A stretch of DNA of 12,659 nucleotides from Chloroflexota bacterium (GCA_025350285.1 JANXYE010000564.1:1-12659); one strand, 5' to 3'. Positions 1-7,704 are shown, counted from the first letter of the stretch. Notes: generated by a model not told the origin, from the sequence alone. Numbers and translations are program-made.

Positions 1-78
1 CTCTTCGTCGGTGGCTCGGTGCCCGGCCCGACCGGCGGCCTTGTCCGCGTCCGTCTCGCCAGGAGGGTATCGAAGTGA
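1..78 (+). CDS. rplC: 50S ribosomal protein L3, C-terminal end (5' truncated by window)
   Basis: Only the last 25 codons are present, read in frame from base 1 to TGA at 76-78. The peptide starts LFVGGSVPGPTGG, which matches the conserved end of L3 (a Gly-rich turn with the VPGP motif, then a basic Val/Arg strand). L3 is an early-assembly large-subunit protein whose long loop approaches the peptidyl transferase centre; that part lies outside the window. Its place directly before rplD is the standard S10-operon order. The last codons include AGG AGG, which double as the Shine-Dalgarno of rplD, and the stop overlaps the rplD start by 4 bases. The identification rests on a short tail plus synteny. 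Confidence 0.9.
   Translation, partial: LFVGGSVPGPTGGLVRVRLARRVSK
61..67 (+). promoter_or_regulatory. Ribosome-binding site of rplD inside rplC
   Basis: AGGAGGG is a near-perfect Shine-Dalgarno, 7 bases before the GTG start at 75. It decides this start, since the next in-frame methionine lies well downstream in conserved sequence. It is read as AGG AGG (Arg-Arg) at the end of L3, codons otherwise little used in this window. Confidence 0.85.
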
Positions 79-743
79 AGCTCGCGGTAGTCGATGCCTC
101 CGGCAAGGAGGTCCGCCAGATCGATGCGGCGGACGACGTCTTCGGCATCGAGCCCAACGCCTCCGTGCTGCACCAGGCGTACGTCGCCCAGATGGCGAAC
201 CGCCGCGGCGGGAACGCCAATACCAAGACTCGCGGAGAAATCCGCGGCTCGACGGCCAAGATCCGTAAGCAAAAGGGCACTGGCAACTCGCGCCAGGGCA
301 GCATCAAGGGTCCGACCCAGGTCGGCGGCGGCATCTCCCACGGCCCCCGCCACCACAGCTTCGCGAAGGACCTTCCGCGCCAGATGAAGCGTCTCGCGCT
401 CCGTTCGGCGCTGAGCAGCCACGCCGCCAGCGGCTCGATCATCGTCGTTGATGGGCTCATCCCAGATTCGCCCAAGACGCAGGTCGTCAAGGCCACGCTC
501 AGCGCCGTCGGCGTCCAGCGCACGGCAGTCGTTGTGAGTGGCGAATACGAGCCTAACCTCACACTCGCGGCCCGCAACATCGTCGCCGTCAAGGCTATGC
601 CAGCCGCCTACCTGAACGTCGTTGACCTTATCAACGCCCACCACGTGGTGATGACCGAAGAAGCCGTGCGCAAGGTGGAAGCGCTCTGGAGCGGAGCCAA
701 TCTGAAGCCGGCCCGCGGCCGAAAGGGGACCGCGGATGCCTAA
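75..743 (+). CDS. rplD: 50S ribosomal protein L4
   Basis: L4 (222 aa) binds 23S rRNA domain I and sends a long loop into the peptide exit tunnel. The loop is visible around residues 43-95: NTKTRGEIRGS, then RKQKGTG, RQGSIKGPTQVGGG and a Gly/His-rich stretch. It is followed by the conserved RLALRSALS segment that begins the globular domain, and the length is normal. The start is GTG at 75, preceded by AGGAGGG at 61-67, and overlaps the L3 stop. The N-terminus KLAVVDASGKEV is typical of L4. In Escherichia coli L4 represses the S10 operon; no such leader site falls in this window. The gene overlaps rplW by 8 bases. Confidence 0.97.
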   Translation: MKLAVVDASGKEVRQIDAADDVFGIEPNASVLHQAYVAQMANRRGGNANTKTRGEIRGSTAKIRKQKGTGNSRQGSIKGPTQVGGGISHGPRHHSFAKDLPRQMKRLALRSALSSHAASGSIIVVDGLIPDSPKTQVVKATLSAVGVQRTAVVVSGEYEPNLTLAARNIVAVKAMPAAYLNVVDLINAHHVVMTEEAVRKVEALWSGANLKPARGRKGTADA

Positions 744-1032
744 GGAACTCCATCCATACGGCGTGCTCCTGCGCCCCATCATCACGGAGAAAACGACCGT
801 GCTGACGGGTTTGGACAAGTACGTCTTCGAAGTCGATTTGCGCGCCAACAAGAACCAGATCAAGGAAGCGGTGCAAGTCGCGTTCAGCGTCCGCGTGACG
901 GCCGTCAATACGCTGGTGATGAAGGGCAAGGCCAAACGATTCGGCCGCCGTATTACCAACCGCCCGGACTGGAAGAAGGCGATCGTGACGCTCGTCCCGG
1001 GCGACAAAATCGAACTGTTCGAGGGGATTTAG
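736..1032 (+). CDS. rplW: 50S ribosomal protein L23
   Basis: L23 (98 aa) sits at the exit of the peptide tunnel and is the docking site for trigger factor and SRP. The family signature is clear: LLRPIITEKTT near residues 10-20, KYVFEVDLRANKNQIKEAV in the middle, and the conserved KGKAKRFGRR basic loop followed by DWKKAIVTL near the end. ATG at 736 lies inside the last codons of rplD, with AGGGG about 7 bases upstream, so translation is probably coupled to L4. The length is that of ordinary bacterial L23. Confidence 0.98.
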   Translation: MPKELHPYGVLLRPIITEKTTVLTGLDKYVFEVDLRANKNQIKEAVQVAFSVRVTAVNTLVMKGKAKRFGRRITNRPDWKKAIVTLVPGDKIELFEGI

Positions 1033-1035
1033 GCG

Positions 1036-1866
1036 ATGGCGATCAAGCAGTTCAAGCCAACCTCTCCTGGCCGCCGCGACGGTAGCGGCGCCGCGTTCGA
1101 TGAGATCACGAAAAAGAGACCGGAACGGTCGCTCGTGGAGTCGTCGATAAAGCGCGGCTCTGGCCGGAACAACCAGGGCCGTATCACCGTCCGTCACCGC
1201 GGCGGGGGGACACGCCCGCTATACCGAATCATTGATTGGAAGCGGAACAAGCCTGGCGTACCGGCGAAGGTCGCCGCCATTGAGTACGACCCGAACCGCA
1301 CGGCCCGCATCGCCCTCCTCCACTACGCGGACGGCGAAAAACGCTACATCCTCGCCCCCAACGGGCTCGGAGTCGGTGCGACGCTGATGAGCGGACCAAC
1401 CGCTGAAGTGCGCGTGGGTAACTCGCTCCCGCTGGCCAACATGCCGACGGGTACACAGGTCCACAACGTGGAACTGACTCCTGGCCGCGGCGGCCAGATG
1501 GTCCGAAGCGCCGGCGCTTCCGCACAGCTCATGGCCAAGGAAGGCGACACCGCCCTCCTGCGCCTGCCGAGCGGCGAAATGCGGCGCGTACGGATCGAAT
1601 GCGTCGCGACCGTGGGCCAGGTCGGCAACGTCGATCATTCGCTGATCAAATTGGGCAAGGCCGGCCGCACGCGGCACCTTGGCCGTCGTCCTCAGGTTCG
1701 CGGTTCGGCCATGAACCCCCGGGACCATCCACACGGCAGTGGCGAAGGCGGCGCTCCCATCGGTATGCCAGGGCCAAAGACGCCCTGGGGCAAGCCGACC
1801 CTCGGCTATCGCACCCGTAACAACAAGCGCACCGACAAGTTCATCGCCCGGCGGCGGAGCCGGTAG
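1036..1866 (+). CDS. rplB: 50S ribosomal protein L2
   Basis: L2 (276 aa) is a primary 23S rRNA-binding protein needed for subunit joining and close to the peptidyl transferase centre. The order is normal: N-terminal [27 protein letters not shown] (about residues 44-59), an OB-fold then an SH3-like domain with [11 protein letters not shown], and the C-terminal [13 protein letters not shown] and [12 protein letters not shown] basic tail. His231, equivalent to E. coli His229, is present in [14 protein letters not shown]. That loop departs from the usual NPVDHPHGGGEGR at three positions (Arg229, Ser235, Gly239). ATG at 1036 follows GAGGGG, and only 3 bases separate the gene from rplW. Confidence 0.98.
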   Translation: MAIKQFKPTSPGRRDGSGAAFDEITKKRPERSLVESSIKRGSGRNNQGRITVRHRGGGTRPLYRIIDWKRNKPGVPAKVAAIEYDPNRTARIALLHYADGEKRYILAPNGLGVGATLMSGPTAEVRVGNSLPLANMPTGTQVHNVELTPGRGGQMVRSAGASAQLMAKEGDTALLRLPSGEMRRVRIECVATVGQVGNVDHSLIKLGKAGRTRHLGRRPQVRGSAMNPRDHPHGSGEGGAPIGMPGPKTPWGKPTLGYRTRNNKRTDKFIARRRSR

Positions 1867-1875
1867 GAGTAGCCG

Positions 1876-2163
1876 ATGTCACGATCTACGAAGAAGGGTC
1901 CGTTCGTCCTCCCATCACTTGAGAAAAAAGTGTTGGCGATGCGCAACGCCCAGAACCGCACGGTCATCAAGACCTGGTCTCGCGCATCGACGATCCTCCC
2001 GGAGATGATCGGGATGACGATTGCTGTCCACGATGGCAGGCGCCATATCCCGGTGTTCATGACGGAGAACATGGTCGGCCACAAGCTCGGCGAGTTCGCG
2101 CTCACACGGACGTTCCGCGGCCACATCTCCAAGAGCGACCGCAATAGCAAGGTGAGGCGCTAA
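1876..2163 (+). CDS. rpsS: 30S ribosomal protein S19
   Basis: S19 (95 aa) forms a heterodimer with S13 in the head of the small subunit, near the bridge to the large subunit. The sequence is close to consensus: [10 protein letters not shown] at the N-terminus, [17 protein letters not shown] (about residues 30-46), then the signature [19 protein letters not shown] and TRTFRGH, and a basic tail. It starts at ATG 1876 after TAGGAG, which overlaps the rplB stop. It ends two bases before rplV. Nothing is unusual. Confidence 0.98.
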   Translation: MSRSTKKGPFVLPSLEKKVLAMRNAQNRTVIKTWSRASTILPEMIGMTIAVHDGRRHIPVFMTENMVGHKLGEFALTRTFRGHISKSDRNSKVRR

Positions 2164-2165
2164 CG

Positions 2166-2504
2166 ATGGAAGTGCGAGCCACCACGAAGGGCCTCGGCGT
2201 TTCAGCGCGCAAGGTCCGCCTCATCCTCGAACGGCTCCCTGGCCTCTCCGTAGACCAGTCCCTGGCGCTGCTTCGCTACATCCAGTCGCCGCACGCGGCC
2301 TCGATTTCGAAAACGGTCCTCTCGGCCGCTTCGAACGCCGAGAACAATTTCGACCTCGACGTGGACGGGCTCGTCATCAAGCGCGCCTTCGCCGACGAAG
2401 GCAAGACTCAGCGCCGCTTCCGGCCTCGCTCGCGTGGCCGGGCCAGCCCGCTGCTCAAGCGTTCCGCACACATCACCATCATCCTTGACGAGCGGGGGGT
2501 ATAG
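2166..2504 (+). CDS. rplV: 50S ribosomal protein L22
   Basis: L22 (112 aa) binds several 23S rRNA domains and lines the exit tunnel with an extended beta-hairpin, the site of some macrolide-resistance mutations in other bacteria. The family features are visible: VSARKVRLIL near the N-terminus, SKTVLSAASNAENN (about residues 48-61), the hairpin tip KTQRRFRPRSRGRASP (about 80-95), and the C-terminal strand HITIILDE. The start is ATG at 2166, two bases after rpsS. Length and hairpin are normal; there is no sign of an insertion in the loop. Confidence 0.98.
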   Translation: MEVRATTKGLGVSARKVRLILERLPGLSVDQSLALLRYIQSPHAASISKTVLSAASNAENNFDLDVDGLVIKRAFADEGKTQRRFRPRSRGRASPLLKRSAHITIILDERGV

Positions 2505-2507
2505 ACC

Positions 2508-3335
2508 TTGGGACAGAAAGTACACCCGCACGGCTTCCGGATTGGCATCCTCTACGACTGGGAGTCGAAGTGGTTCGCTGAGCGTGACTACACGACCAAG
2601 CTCCACCACGACTTCGAGCTCCGCCGCTTCGTGCTCAAGGAACTGCCCGACGCCAGCATTAGCCACGTCGAGCTCGACCGGAACGCGAACCTCGTGACGA
2701 TCACGATTCACACGGCCAAGCCGGGTATCGTGATCGGGCGGGGCGGGGCGAAGGTCGAGGAACTCCGCAACAACCTTGAACGCTTTAGCGGCGGCCGGGT
2801 CCGCGTGAACATCCAGGAGATTCGGACTCCAGAACTCGATGCCTACCTGGTGGCGCGTTCGGTCGCCGACCAGCTGGAGCGGCGCGTTGCGTTCCGCAGG
2901 GCCATCAAGCAGGCAGTCCAGCGCACCATGCAGCGCGGCGCCCTCGGGGTCCGCGTGACCATCGCGGGACGGCTCGGCGGCGCCGAAATGTCCCGCCGTG
3001 AATCGGAAACGCAGGGCCAGGTTCCGCGCCACACCCTCCGCGCCGATATCGACTACGGTCTCGCCGAAGCGCACACCACGTTTGGCCGGATCGGCGTCAA
3101 GTGCTGGATCTTTAAGGGTATTATCCTGCCAAAGGCCCCCGAGGAGAACCGGCGCGCGGTGGAGATCGACGTGTCTGGTCCCGAGCCGGCGCCGCGCACG
3201 GCGGCGCCGGAAATCGAGGGTGCTGAACCGGGCGAGGCGGCCGCCGGCTCGGCGATAGCGCTCGCCCCTGGCCACACGGCCATCACGATGGAGCAGCAGG
3301 AAGCAGTCCAGCGCGAAGCCAAGGGGGGTGAGTAA
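2508..3335 (+). CDS. rpsC: 30S ribosomal protein S3 with a C-terminal extension
   Basis: S3 (275 aa) lies at the mRNA entry channel and contributes to the ribosomal helicase. The N-terminal MGQKVHPHGFRIGI follows a TTG start at 2508, preceded by a G-run (GGGGGG near 2494-2499). The KH type-II domain has its GRGG loop at residues 77-80. Arg130, Arg131 and Lys134 match the helicase-associated basic residues of E. coli S3 (131, 132, 135). The C-terminal domain has GRLGGAEMSR, the YG-containing segment and GVKCWIFKG. The family core ends near residue 212. The remaining 60 or so residues are rich in Ala, Glu, Pro and Gly and look disordered. E. coli S3 is 233 aa, so this is a long version. Confidence 0.97.
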   Translation: MGQKVHPHGFRIGILYDWESKWFAERDYTTKLHHDFELRRFVLKELPDASISHVELDRNANLVTITIHTAKPGIVIGRGGAKVEELRNNLERFSGGRVRVNIQEIRTPELDAYLVARSVADQLERRVAFRRAIKQAVQRTMQRGALGVRVTIAGRLGGAEMSRRESETQGQVPRHTLRADIDYGLAEAHTTFGRIGVKCWIFKGIILPKAPEENRRAVEIDVSGPEPAPRTAAPEIEGAEPGEAAAGSAIALAPGHTAITMEQQEAVQREAKGGE

Positions 3336-3338
3336 GCC

Positions 3339-3755
3339 ATGCTTCAGCCCCGCAGAGTAAAGCACCGCAAGCAGCACCGCGGGCGCCGGAGTGGCGATGC
3401 GGCCACGGGGAACTTCGTCGCGTTCGGCGAATTCGGCCTGCAGGCCGCCGGCGCGGCGTGGATCAACTCGCGCCATATCGAAAGTGCCCGGCGCGCTATC
3501 ACCCACGAGATGAAGCGCGGCGGCAAGGTCTGGATCCGGATCTTCCCGGACAAGCCGGTGACGGCGAAGCCGGCCGAAACGCGCATGGGTTCCGGGAAGG
3601 GCGCGCCCGACAAGTGGGTCGCGGTCGTTAAGCCAGACCGCATCATGTTCGAAGTTTCGGGCGTGCCAGAGGAAGTTGCCCGCGAGGCCCTCCGGCTGGC
3701 GGCGCACAAGCTCCCCATCCCCACGAAAATCGTCGTTCGTGAAGAGGCGGTGTAA
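3339..3755 (+). CDS. rplP: 50S ribosomal protein L16
   Basis: L16 (138 aa) organises the A-site tRNA pocket of the large subunit. The N-terminal [16 protein letters not shown] is the family signature. Next come FGEFGLQA, the [21 protein letters not shown] block (about residues 47-67), [18 protein letters not shown], and [18 protein letters not shown] near the end. The Arg in the ETRMGSGKG loop corresponds to the region hydroxylated in E. coli L16; whether it is modified here cannot be seen. ATG at 3339 lies 3 bases after the rpsC stop, with an AGGGGGG run upstream. The length is normal. Confidence 0.98.
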   Translation: MLQPRRVKHRKQHRGRRSGDAATGNFVAFGEFGLQAAGAAWINSRHIESARRAITHEMKRGGKVWIRIFPDKPVTAKPAETRMGSGKGAPDKWVAVVKPDRIMFEVSGVPEEVAREALRLAAHKLPIPTKIVVREEAV

Positions 3756-3757
3756 CC

Positions 3758-3973
3758 ATGGCGATGCAAAAAGCCGCCGATGTCCGTCGCCTCAACGACG
3801 ACAACCTGAACAAAGAGATTAACGAGGCCTACAGGGCGCTCTTCACGCTGCGGTTCCAGCACGCCAGCCGGCAACTGCAGAATTATCGTGAACTGCGGAG
3901 CGTGCGCCGCCGCATTGCGCGGCTCCGCACGATCAAGCGGGAGCGCGAACTGGCCACCGTAGGTGAGGAATAA
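3758..3973 (+). CDS. rpmC: 50S ribosomal protein L29
   Basis: L29 (71 aa) is a small helical-hairpin protein at the exit-tunnel rim beside L23. The two helices are visible: residues about 8-36 ([21 protein letters not shown] followed by LFTLRFQ) and about 37-65 with the conserved [18 protein letters not shown] at 3758 is the called start, with GAGG at 3744-3747. A second in-frame ATG at 3764 is possible and would shorten the protein by two residues. It sits 2 bases after rplP and 2 bases before rpsQ, the normal position. Confidence 0.96.
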   Translation: MAMQKAADVRRLNDDNLNKEINEAYRALFTLRFQHASRQLQNYRELRSVRRRIARLRTIKRERELATVGEE

Positions 3974-3975
3974 CT

Positions 3976-4305
3976 ATGGGCCAGCAACGCGTCATCCAGG
4001 GCACCGTTGTCAGCGACAAGATGGATAAGACCGTGGTCGTCTCCATCGAACGCCGCAAGAAGCATCGCCTCTACCACAAGGTCGTCTCGCTCACCCAGCG
4101 CTACAAGGCGCACGACGAGACGAATCAGTGCCGCCTCGGCGACATGGTCCGCATTGAAGAGTGCCGGCCCCTGTCGAAAGAGAAGCGCTGGCGCGTGATC
4201 GAGGTGCTGACGCGCGGAGATGTCGCCGACGTGGCGCCGTCCTCCATCGGCCGCGAAGAGGAGCTTCGTACGCAGGTCGCTCCGAAGGCGGAGGTTCAGG
4301 CATGA
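3976..4305 (+). CDS. rpsQ: 30S ribosomal protein S17 with a C-terminal tail
   Basis: S17 (109 aa) is a primary 16S rRNA-binding protein with an OB fold. The core is recognisable: [25 protein letters not shown] (residues 6-30, beginning [10 protein letters not shown]), [19 protein letters not shown] (43-60) and the signature [17 protein letters not shown] (62-78). The family core ends near residue 80. The last 29 residues ([10 protein letters not shown] onward) are an acidic, Ala/Glu-rich tail absent from the usual 80-90 aa protein. SD GAGGA at 3965-3969 precedes ATG at 3976. The stop overlaps the rplN start by 4 bases (ATGA). Confidence 0.97.
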   Translation: MGQQRVIQGTVVSDKMDKTVVVSIERRKKHRLYHKVVSLTQRYKAHDETNQCRLGDMVRIEECRPLSKEKRWRVIEVLTRGDVADVAPSSIGREEELRTQVAPKAEVQA

Positions 4306-4673
4306 TCCAACAGGAATCCCGCCTGAAAGTGGCCGATAACTCGGGCGCCCGTTCGATTCTCTGCATCCGCGTCCTCGGTGGCAGCCGCCGCCGGTATGCG
4401 GCCCCGGGCGACATCATCGTCGCCAGCGTCAAAGTGGCTCAGCCGAACTCCGCCGTGAAGAAGGGTGACGTGGTTAAGGCCGTCGTCGTCCGTGTCACGA
4501 AGGAGTACGGCCGGCCCGATGGTTCGTACATCCGGTTCGATGAAAACGCGGCCGTACTCCTCGCCGCGGATGGCGAAAACCCGCGTGGTACCCGCATCTT
4601 CGGGCCGGTCGCCCGCGAACTCCGCGATCGCAACTTCATGAAGATCGTTTCGCTCGCCCCGGAGGTGCTGTAG
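4302..4673 (+). CDS. rplN: 50S ribosomal protein L14
   Basis: L14 (123 aa) binds 23S rRNA next to L19 and forms an intersubunit bridge. It is close to consensus: [17 protein letters not shown] at the N-terminus, [38 protein letters not shown], and the conserved end [15 protein letters not shown] followed by [12 protein letters not shown]. The frame is open further upstream (to 4161), but that stretch lies inside rpsQ in another frame. ATG at 4302, with GGAGG at 4290-4294, gives the exact family N-terminus. The overlap with rpsQ is ATGA. Confidence 0.98.
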   Translation: MIQQESRLKVADNSGARSILCIRVLGGSRRRYAAPGDIIVASVKVAQPNSAVKKGDVVKAVVVRVTKEYGRPDGSYIRFDENAAVLLAADGENPRGTRIFGPVARELRDRNFMKIVSLAPEVL

Positions 4674-4990
4674 TGCCCGCTAAGATTAAGCGCGGCGACA
4701 AGGTCGTCATCATCACCGGAAAGGACCGCGGCAAGCGCGGCGAAGTCCGTAAGGTGCTGCCGAAGTTCGACCGCGTTGTCGTCGAAGGTCTCAACCTCGT
4801 CAAGAAGCATCAGCGGGCCCGTAGCCAGGGCCAGCAGTCGCAGATCATCGAGCGCGAAGCGCCCGTCCACATCAGCAACGTCATGCTTGTCGATCCGAGC
4901 ACCGATGAGCCAACCCGCGTGACCTTCCGGGCGCGCGAGGACGGCACCCTGGTGCGGGTGGGCAAGCGCAGCGGGGAGGATATCGAATAA
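4673..4990 (+). CDS. rplX: 50S ribosomal protein L24
   Basis: L24 (105 aa) is an assembly-initiator protein that binds the 5' end of 23S rRNA. The N-terminal KOW motif is clear ([20 protein letters not shown], residues 6-25), followed by [19 protein letters not shown] and the later [14 protein letters not shown] segment. The start is GTG at 4673, sharing one base with the rplN TAG, with GGAGGTG at 4661-4667 as SD. No CXXC pair is present, so this is a zinc-free L24. It shares its last base with the start of rplE (TAATG). Confidence 0.97.
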   Translation: MPAKIKRGDKVVIITGKDRGKRGEVRKVLPKFDRVVVEGLNLVKKHQRARSQGQQSQIIEREAPVHISNVMLVDPSTDEPTRVTFRAREDGTLVRVGKRSGEDIE

Positions 4991-5535
4991 TGGTTCCCCG
5001 TTTGAAGGAGAAGTACGACGCCGAAGTGGTGCCTGGAATGCGCGAGCAGTACCACTACGCGAACATCATGCAGGTGCCAAAGCTCACGAAAGTGGTCGTC
5101 AACATCGGCATGGGCGAAGCGTTGACCGACGGCAATGCCCTGGACAAGGCGGCCGACGAAGTGACCGCCATCACGGGCCAGAAGCCGATCATCAACCGCG
5201 CCAAAAAGTCGATCGCGAACTTCCGGCTGCGCGAAGGGAACGCCATCGGCGTCTCCGCTACGCTTCGTGGCCCGCGTATGTACGAGTTCCTCGATCGCCT
5301 GGTGGCGGCCGCGCTCCCTCGCATCCGCGATTTTCAGGGCCTCAATCCTAACGCCTTCGATGGCCGCGGGAACTACAGCCTCGGCATCCGCGAGCAGCTT
5401 ATCTTCCCGGAAATCGACTATGACAAGGTCGATAAGGTCCGGGGCATGCAGGTGACGGTCGTCACCACCGCCAAAACCGACGACGAAGGCCGGAGGCTCC
5501 TGGAGCTTCTCGGCATGCCGTTCAGGAAGATCTAG
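4990..5535 (+). CDS. rplE: 50S ribosomal protein L5
   Basis: L5 (181 aa) binds 5S rRNA with L18 and contacts P-site tRNA. Conserved blocks run in order: [33 protein letters not shown] (residues about 25-44), [41 protein letters not shown], the [20 protein letters not shown] loop and [15 protein letters not shown], ending at GMPFRK. ATG at 4990 overlaps the rplX stop by one base, with GGGGAGG at about 4974-4980 as SD. The length equals the family norm. Confidence 0.98.
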   Translation: MVPRLKEKYDAEVVPGMREQYHYANIMQVPKLTKVVVNIGMGEALTDGNALDKAADEVTAITGQKPIINRAKKSIANFRLREGNAIGVSATLRGPRMYEFLDRLVAAALPRIRDFQGLNPNAFDGRGNYSLGIREQLIFPEIDYDKVDKVRGMQVTVVTTAKTDDEGRRLLELLGMPFRKI

Positions 5536-5539
5536 GAGG
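5534..5539 (+). promoter_or_regulatory. Ribosome-binding site deciding the TTG start of rpsN
   Basis: AGGAGG overlaps the last two bases of the rplE stop codon and lies 5 bases before TTG at 5545. There is no ATG or GTG in frame at an equivalent distance, and the TTG gives a full 101-residue S14, so the non-ATG start is well supported. Confidence 0.85.
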
Positions 5540-5544
5540 GCGCA

Positions 5545-5850
5545 TTGGCTTCAAAAGGCATCGTCAACCGCGACCAGCACCGCAAGGATCTGAACGCCCA
5601 GTACTCCGTCCGGAGGAGGGCGCTTAAGGAACAGTTGCGTGAATCGTGGCAAAACCCGCAGCGCGTCTCCGACCTCTACGCCGAGCTGCGCAAGATCCCG
5701 CTCAACGCGAGCCCAACGCGGCTTCACAACCGCGACGTCATCAACGGCCGGCCGAGGGGCTATATTCGCAAGTTCGGCCTCAGCCGCATCACCTTCCGGG
5801 AAATGGCCCATCGCGGCCTCCTCCCGGGCGTCATCAAGTCCAGCTGGTAG
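5545..5850 (+). CDS. rpsN: 30S ribosomal protein S14, long zinc-free form
   Basis: S14 (101 aa) binds the 3' domain of 16S rRNA in the small-subunit head and is essential for late assembly. The C-terminal half carries the signature: SPTRLHNRD (56-64), [21 protein letters not shown] (68-88) and [11 protein letters not shown] (91-101). The zinc-type S14 is about 61 aa with two CXXC pairs. This one is 101 aa and contains no cysteine, so it is the zinc-independent long class. The end resembles the cyanobacterial/plastid form. It starts at TTG 5545 after AGGAGG at 5534-5539, which overlaps the rplE stop. It occupies the native spc-operon slot. Confidence 0.96.
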   Translation: MASKGIVNRDQHRKDLNAQYSVRRRALKEQLRESWQNPQRVSDLYAELRKIPLNASPTRLHNRDVINGRPRGYIRKFGLSRITFREMAHRGLLPGVIKSSW

Positions 5851-5880
5851 TGCGAAAGCTTACGCCAGAGGGGAAGTGCT

Positions 5881-6285
5881 ATGAGTGTAAATGACCCCAT
5901 CGCCGATATGTTGACGCGCATCCGCAACGCGGTGCAGTCGCGTCATGATTCGGTTCTCATCCCGACGTCGAAAGTGAAGGTCGCCATCGCGGGCGTCCTC
6001 AAAGACGAAGGCTTCATTCGCGACTTTAGCGTCGTGAGCGAAGAAGGGAAGCCGTTCGATAACCTGAAGGTGGATCTGAGCTACGGCGGCCGCAAGCAGC
6101 CGGTGCTCACGGGACTCCAACGGGTGAGCAAGCCTGGCCTCCGCGTGTACGTGCAACGGAACGAGATTCCGCGCGTGTACGGCGGCCTCGGCATAGCTAT
6201 CGTTTCGACGCCGAAAGGCATCATGACCGGGCAGGAAGCCCGCCGGCAATCCGTCGGCGGCGAGCTTCTCTGCTACATCTGGTAG
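5881..6285 (+). CDS. rpsH: 30S ribosomal protein S8
   Basis: S8 (134 aa) is a primary 16S rRNA-binding protein of the central domain; in E. coli it also represses the spc operon. Features: [15 protein letters not shown] at the N-terminus, [20 protein letters not shown] (about 28-47), [11 protein letters not shown] (about 81-91), and the signature [21 protein letters not shown], with the expected C-terminal [12 protein letters not shown] at 5881 follows AGAGGGGA at 5867-5874. The 30-base gap before it is the largest non-coding gap in the window. I see no clear S8-type regulatory stem in that gap. Confidence 0.98.
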   Translation: MSVNDPIADMLTRIRNAVQSRHDSVLIPTSKVKVAIAGVLKDEGFIRDFSVVSEEGKPFDNLKVDLSYGGRKQPVLTGLQRVSKPGLRVYVQRNEIPRVYGGLGIAIVSTPKGIMTGQEARRQSVGGELLCYIW

Positions 6286-6294
6286 GAGGCCGCT

Positions 6295-6840
6295 ATGTCC
6301 CGCATTGGCCGCCAACCGGTCACCGTGCCCGCCGGAGTCGATGTTACCGTCGATGAGGGGAACCACGTCGAGGTAAAAGGCCCGAAGGGAACGCTTTCGC
6401 GTTCTTTCCCCGGGGTCATCACGTTCGAACGCGACGGCGCCATCATCAATGTCGTCCGCCAGAACGATGAGAACGCACAGAAGGCGCTCCACGGCCTCTC
6501 CCGCACCCTGCTCAACAACATGGTCACGGGCGTCACGACGGGCTTCACGCGAACGCTGGAAGTCCAGGGCGTTGGCTACCGGGCCCAGCTCCAGGGCGTC
6601 AACCTCCAACTCGCGCTCGGGTTTTCGCACCCGGTTATCGTCGAGCCGCCGGCCGGCATCACGTTCGTCGTGGAAGGCCCGCGCGTCCACGTGCAGGGCA
6701 CCGATAAGGAACACGTCGGCCAAGTGGCCGCGAACATCCGCAAGCTCCGGCCGCCCGAGCCGTACAAGGGCAAGGGCATCCGCTACTCTGGAGAGCGTGT
6801 CCGCCGCAAGGCTGGCAAGAGCGGAAAGGTGGGCAAGTAA
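6295..6840 (+). CDS. rplF: 50S ribosomal protein L6
   Basis: L6 (181 aa) binds near the sarcin-ricin loop and factor-binding site and is built from two homologous domains. The N-terminal [16 protein letters not shown] and [10 protein letters not shown] mark domain 1. Domain 2 shows [19 protein letters not shown] (about 81-99), LALGFSHPV and [24 protein letters not shown]. The C-terminal signature [23 protein letters not shown] is present, with a short extra Gly/Lys tail. SD AGGAGG at 6284-6289 overlaps the rpsH stop. The length is normal. Confidence 0.98.
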   Translation: MSRIGRQPVTVPAGVDVTVDEGNHVEVKGPKGTLSRSFPGVITFERDGAIINVVRQNDENAQKALHGLSRTLLNNMVTGVTTGFTRTLEVQGVGYRAQLQGVNLQLALGFSHPVIVEPPAGITFVVEGPRVHVQGTDKEHVGQVAANIRKLRPPEPYKGKGIRYSGERVRRKAGKSGKVGK

Positions 6841-6841
6841 C

Positions 6842-7207
6842 ATGGCAAACGCAACCAGGAGCCTTGCGCGCATCCGGCGCCATACACGTGTGCGCCGGAA
6901 CGTTTCGGGGACGCCCCTGCGGCCACGTCTCAACGTGTTCCGCAGTTCGGCCCACATCTACGCCCAGGTCATCGACGATGTCGCTGGCCGTACCCTTGCC
7001 GCCGCCAGCGACGTAGACAAGGACATCGCCGCCGCGACCGCTGGCAAGACGAAGACCGAACGCGCGAAGGCCGTCGGCACGGCCGTCGCCGAGCGGGCCA
7101 AGGCGGCTGGCGTCGAACTCGTGGTCTTCGACCGCGGCGGTTTTCAGTACCACGGCCGCGTCCAGGCGCTGGCCGATAGCGCGCGAGAAGCGGGATTGGG
7201 GTTCTAA
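6842..7207 (+). CDS. rplR: 50S ribosomal protein L18
   Basis: L18 (121 aa) binds 5S rRNA together with L5. The frame stays open upstream into rplF, but ATG at 6842, one base after the L6 stop, gives the family N-terminus: a basic segment ([16 protein letters not shown]) followed by [20 protein letters not shown] (about 28-47). Later blocks are TLAAAS, the helix with [34 protein letters not shown] (about 94-112) and the terminal REAGLGF. A purine-rich GGAAAGGTGGG near 6825 serves as SD. The gene overlaps rpsE by one base (TAATG). Confidence 0.97.
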   Translation: MANATRSLARIRRHTRVRRNVSGTPLRPRLNVFRSSAHIYAQVIDDVAGRTLAAASDVDKDIAAATAGKTKTERAKAVGTAVAERAKAAGVELVVFDRGGFQYHGRVQALADSAREAGLGF

Positions 7208-7704
7208 TGGCGCAATACGACAGTGGACAGGAAGAGCTCACCGAGAAGGTGGTCTACATCAACCGCGTGGCCAAGGTGGTCAAGGGCGGCCGGCGCTTCA
7301 GCTTCAGCGCCCTCGTGGTCGTTGGCGATGGCCACGGCGGCGTCGGCATGGGGCTGGGCAAGGCGAACGAAGTCCCCGAAGCCATCCGCAAGGGCGCGAC
7401 CCTCGCCCGCAAGAAAATGATCCGCGTCCCAATGAAGGGTGGCACCATTTCCCATCCGCTGGTCGCCCACTATGCGGCCGCGAAAGTGATGCTCAAGCCG
7501 GCCAGCCATGGGACCGGCGTCATCGCCGGCGGCGCTGTCCGGGCGATTATGGAATCGGCCGGCGTGACCGATGTGCTGGCCAAGTCGCTCGGCAGCCGCA
7601 ACCCCATCAACGTCGCCCGCGCTACCATTGAAGGGCTGGGCTCGCTCCGGGACCCACACGGCGCCCGTGAGCGCAGGCTCGCCATCTCCCGTGGAGATTC
7701 ATGA
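7207..7704 (+). CDS. rpsE: 30S ribosomal protein S5
   Basis: S5 (165 aa) shapes the decoding region and mRNA entry channel and affects accuracy. The dsRBD-like N-terminal domain shows [20 protein letters not shown] (about 13-32), then the signature [21 protein letters not shown] (36-56, ending in NE) and [12 protein letters not shown]. The C-terminal domain shows [20 protein letters not shown] (about 93-112), [26 protein letters not shown] and a basic tail. ATG at 7207 overlaps the L18 stop, with TTGGGG just upstream. The end overlaps rpmD by ATGA. Confidence 0.98.
   Translation: MAQYDSGQEELTEKVVYINRVAKVVKGGRRFSFSALVVVGDGHGGVGMGLGKANEVPEAIRKGATLARKKMIRVPMKGGTISHPLVAHYAAAKVMLKPASHGTGVIAGGAVRAIMESAGVTDVLAKSLGSRNPINVARATIEGLGSLRDPHGARERRLAISRGDS

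Noticed and set aside
3105..3130. A small AT-rich patch in rpsC considered as an internal promoter
   Set aside because: A TATTAT-like -10 can be found, but no -35-like hexamer lies at 16-19 bases upstream, and the codons encode the conserved WIFKGIILP segment.
2202..3707. A 501-codon open frame on the minus strand opposite rplV, rpsC and rplP
   Set aside because: It mirrors strongly conserved plus-strand genes; in GC-rich DNA with biased third positions the antisense frame stays open by chance. Its translation has no recognisable family and is rich in Arg, Asp, Leu and Ala.
4161..4301. Upstream extension of the rplN frame
   Set aside because: It overlaps the C-terminal part of rpsQ in another frame, and the L14 family N-terminus begins exactly at ATG 4302 with a good SD.
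5851..5880. The rpsN-rpsH gap considered as a terminator or regulatory hairpin
   Set aside because: Only 30 bases, with no convincing stem; it mostly holds the rpsH Shine-Dalgarno.
5860..6957. A 365-codon open frame on the minus strand opposite rpsH and rplF
   Set aside because: Same cause: it lies antisense to two unmistakable ribosomal proteins and shows no start site or family match.
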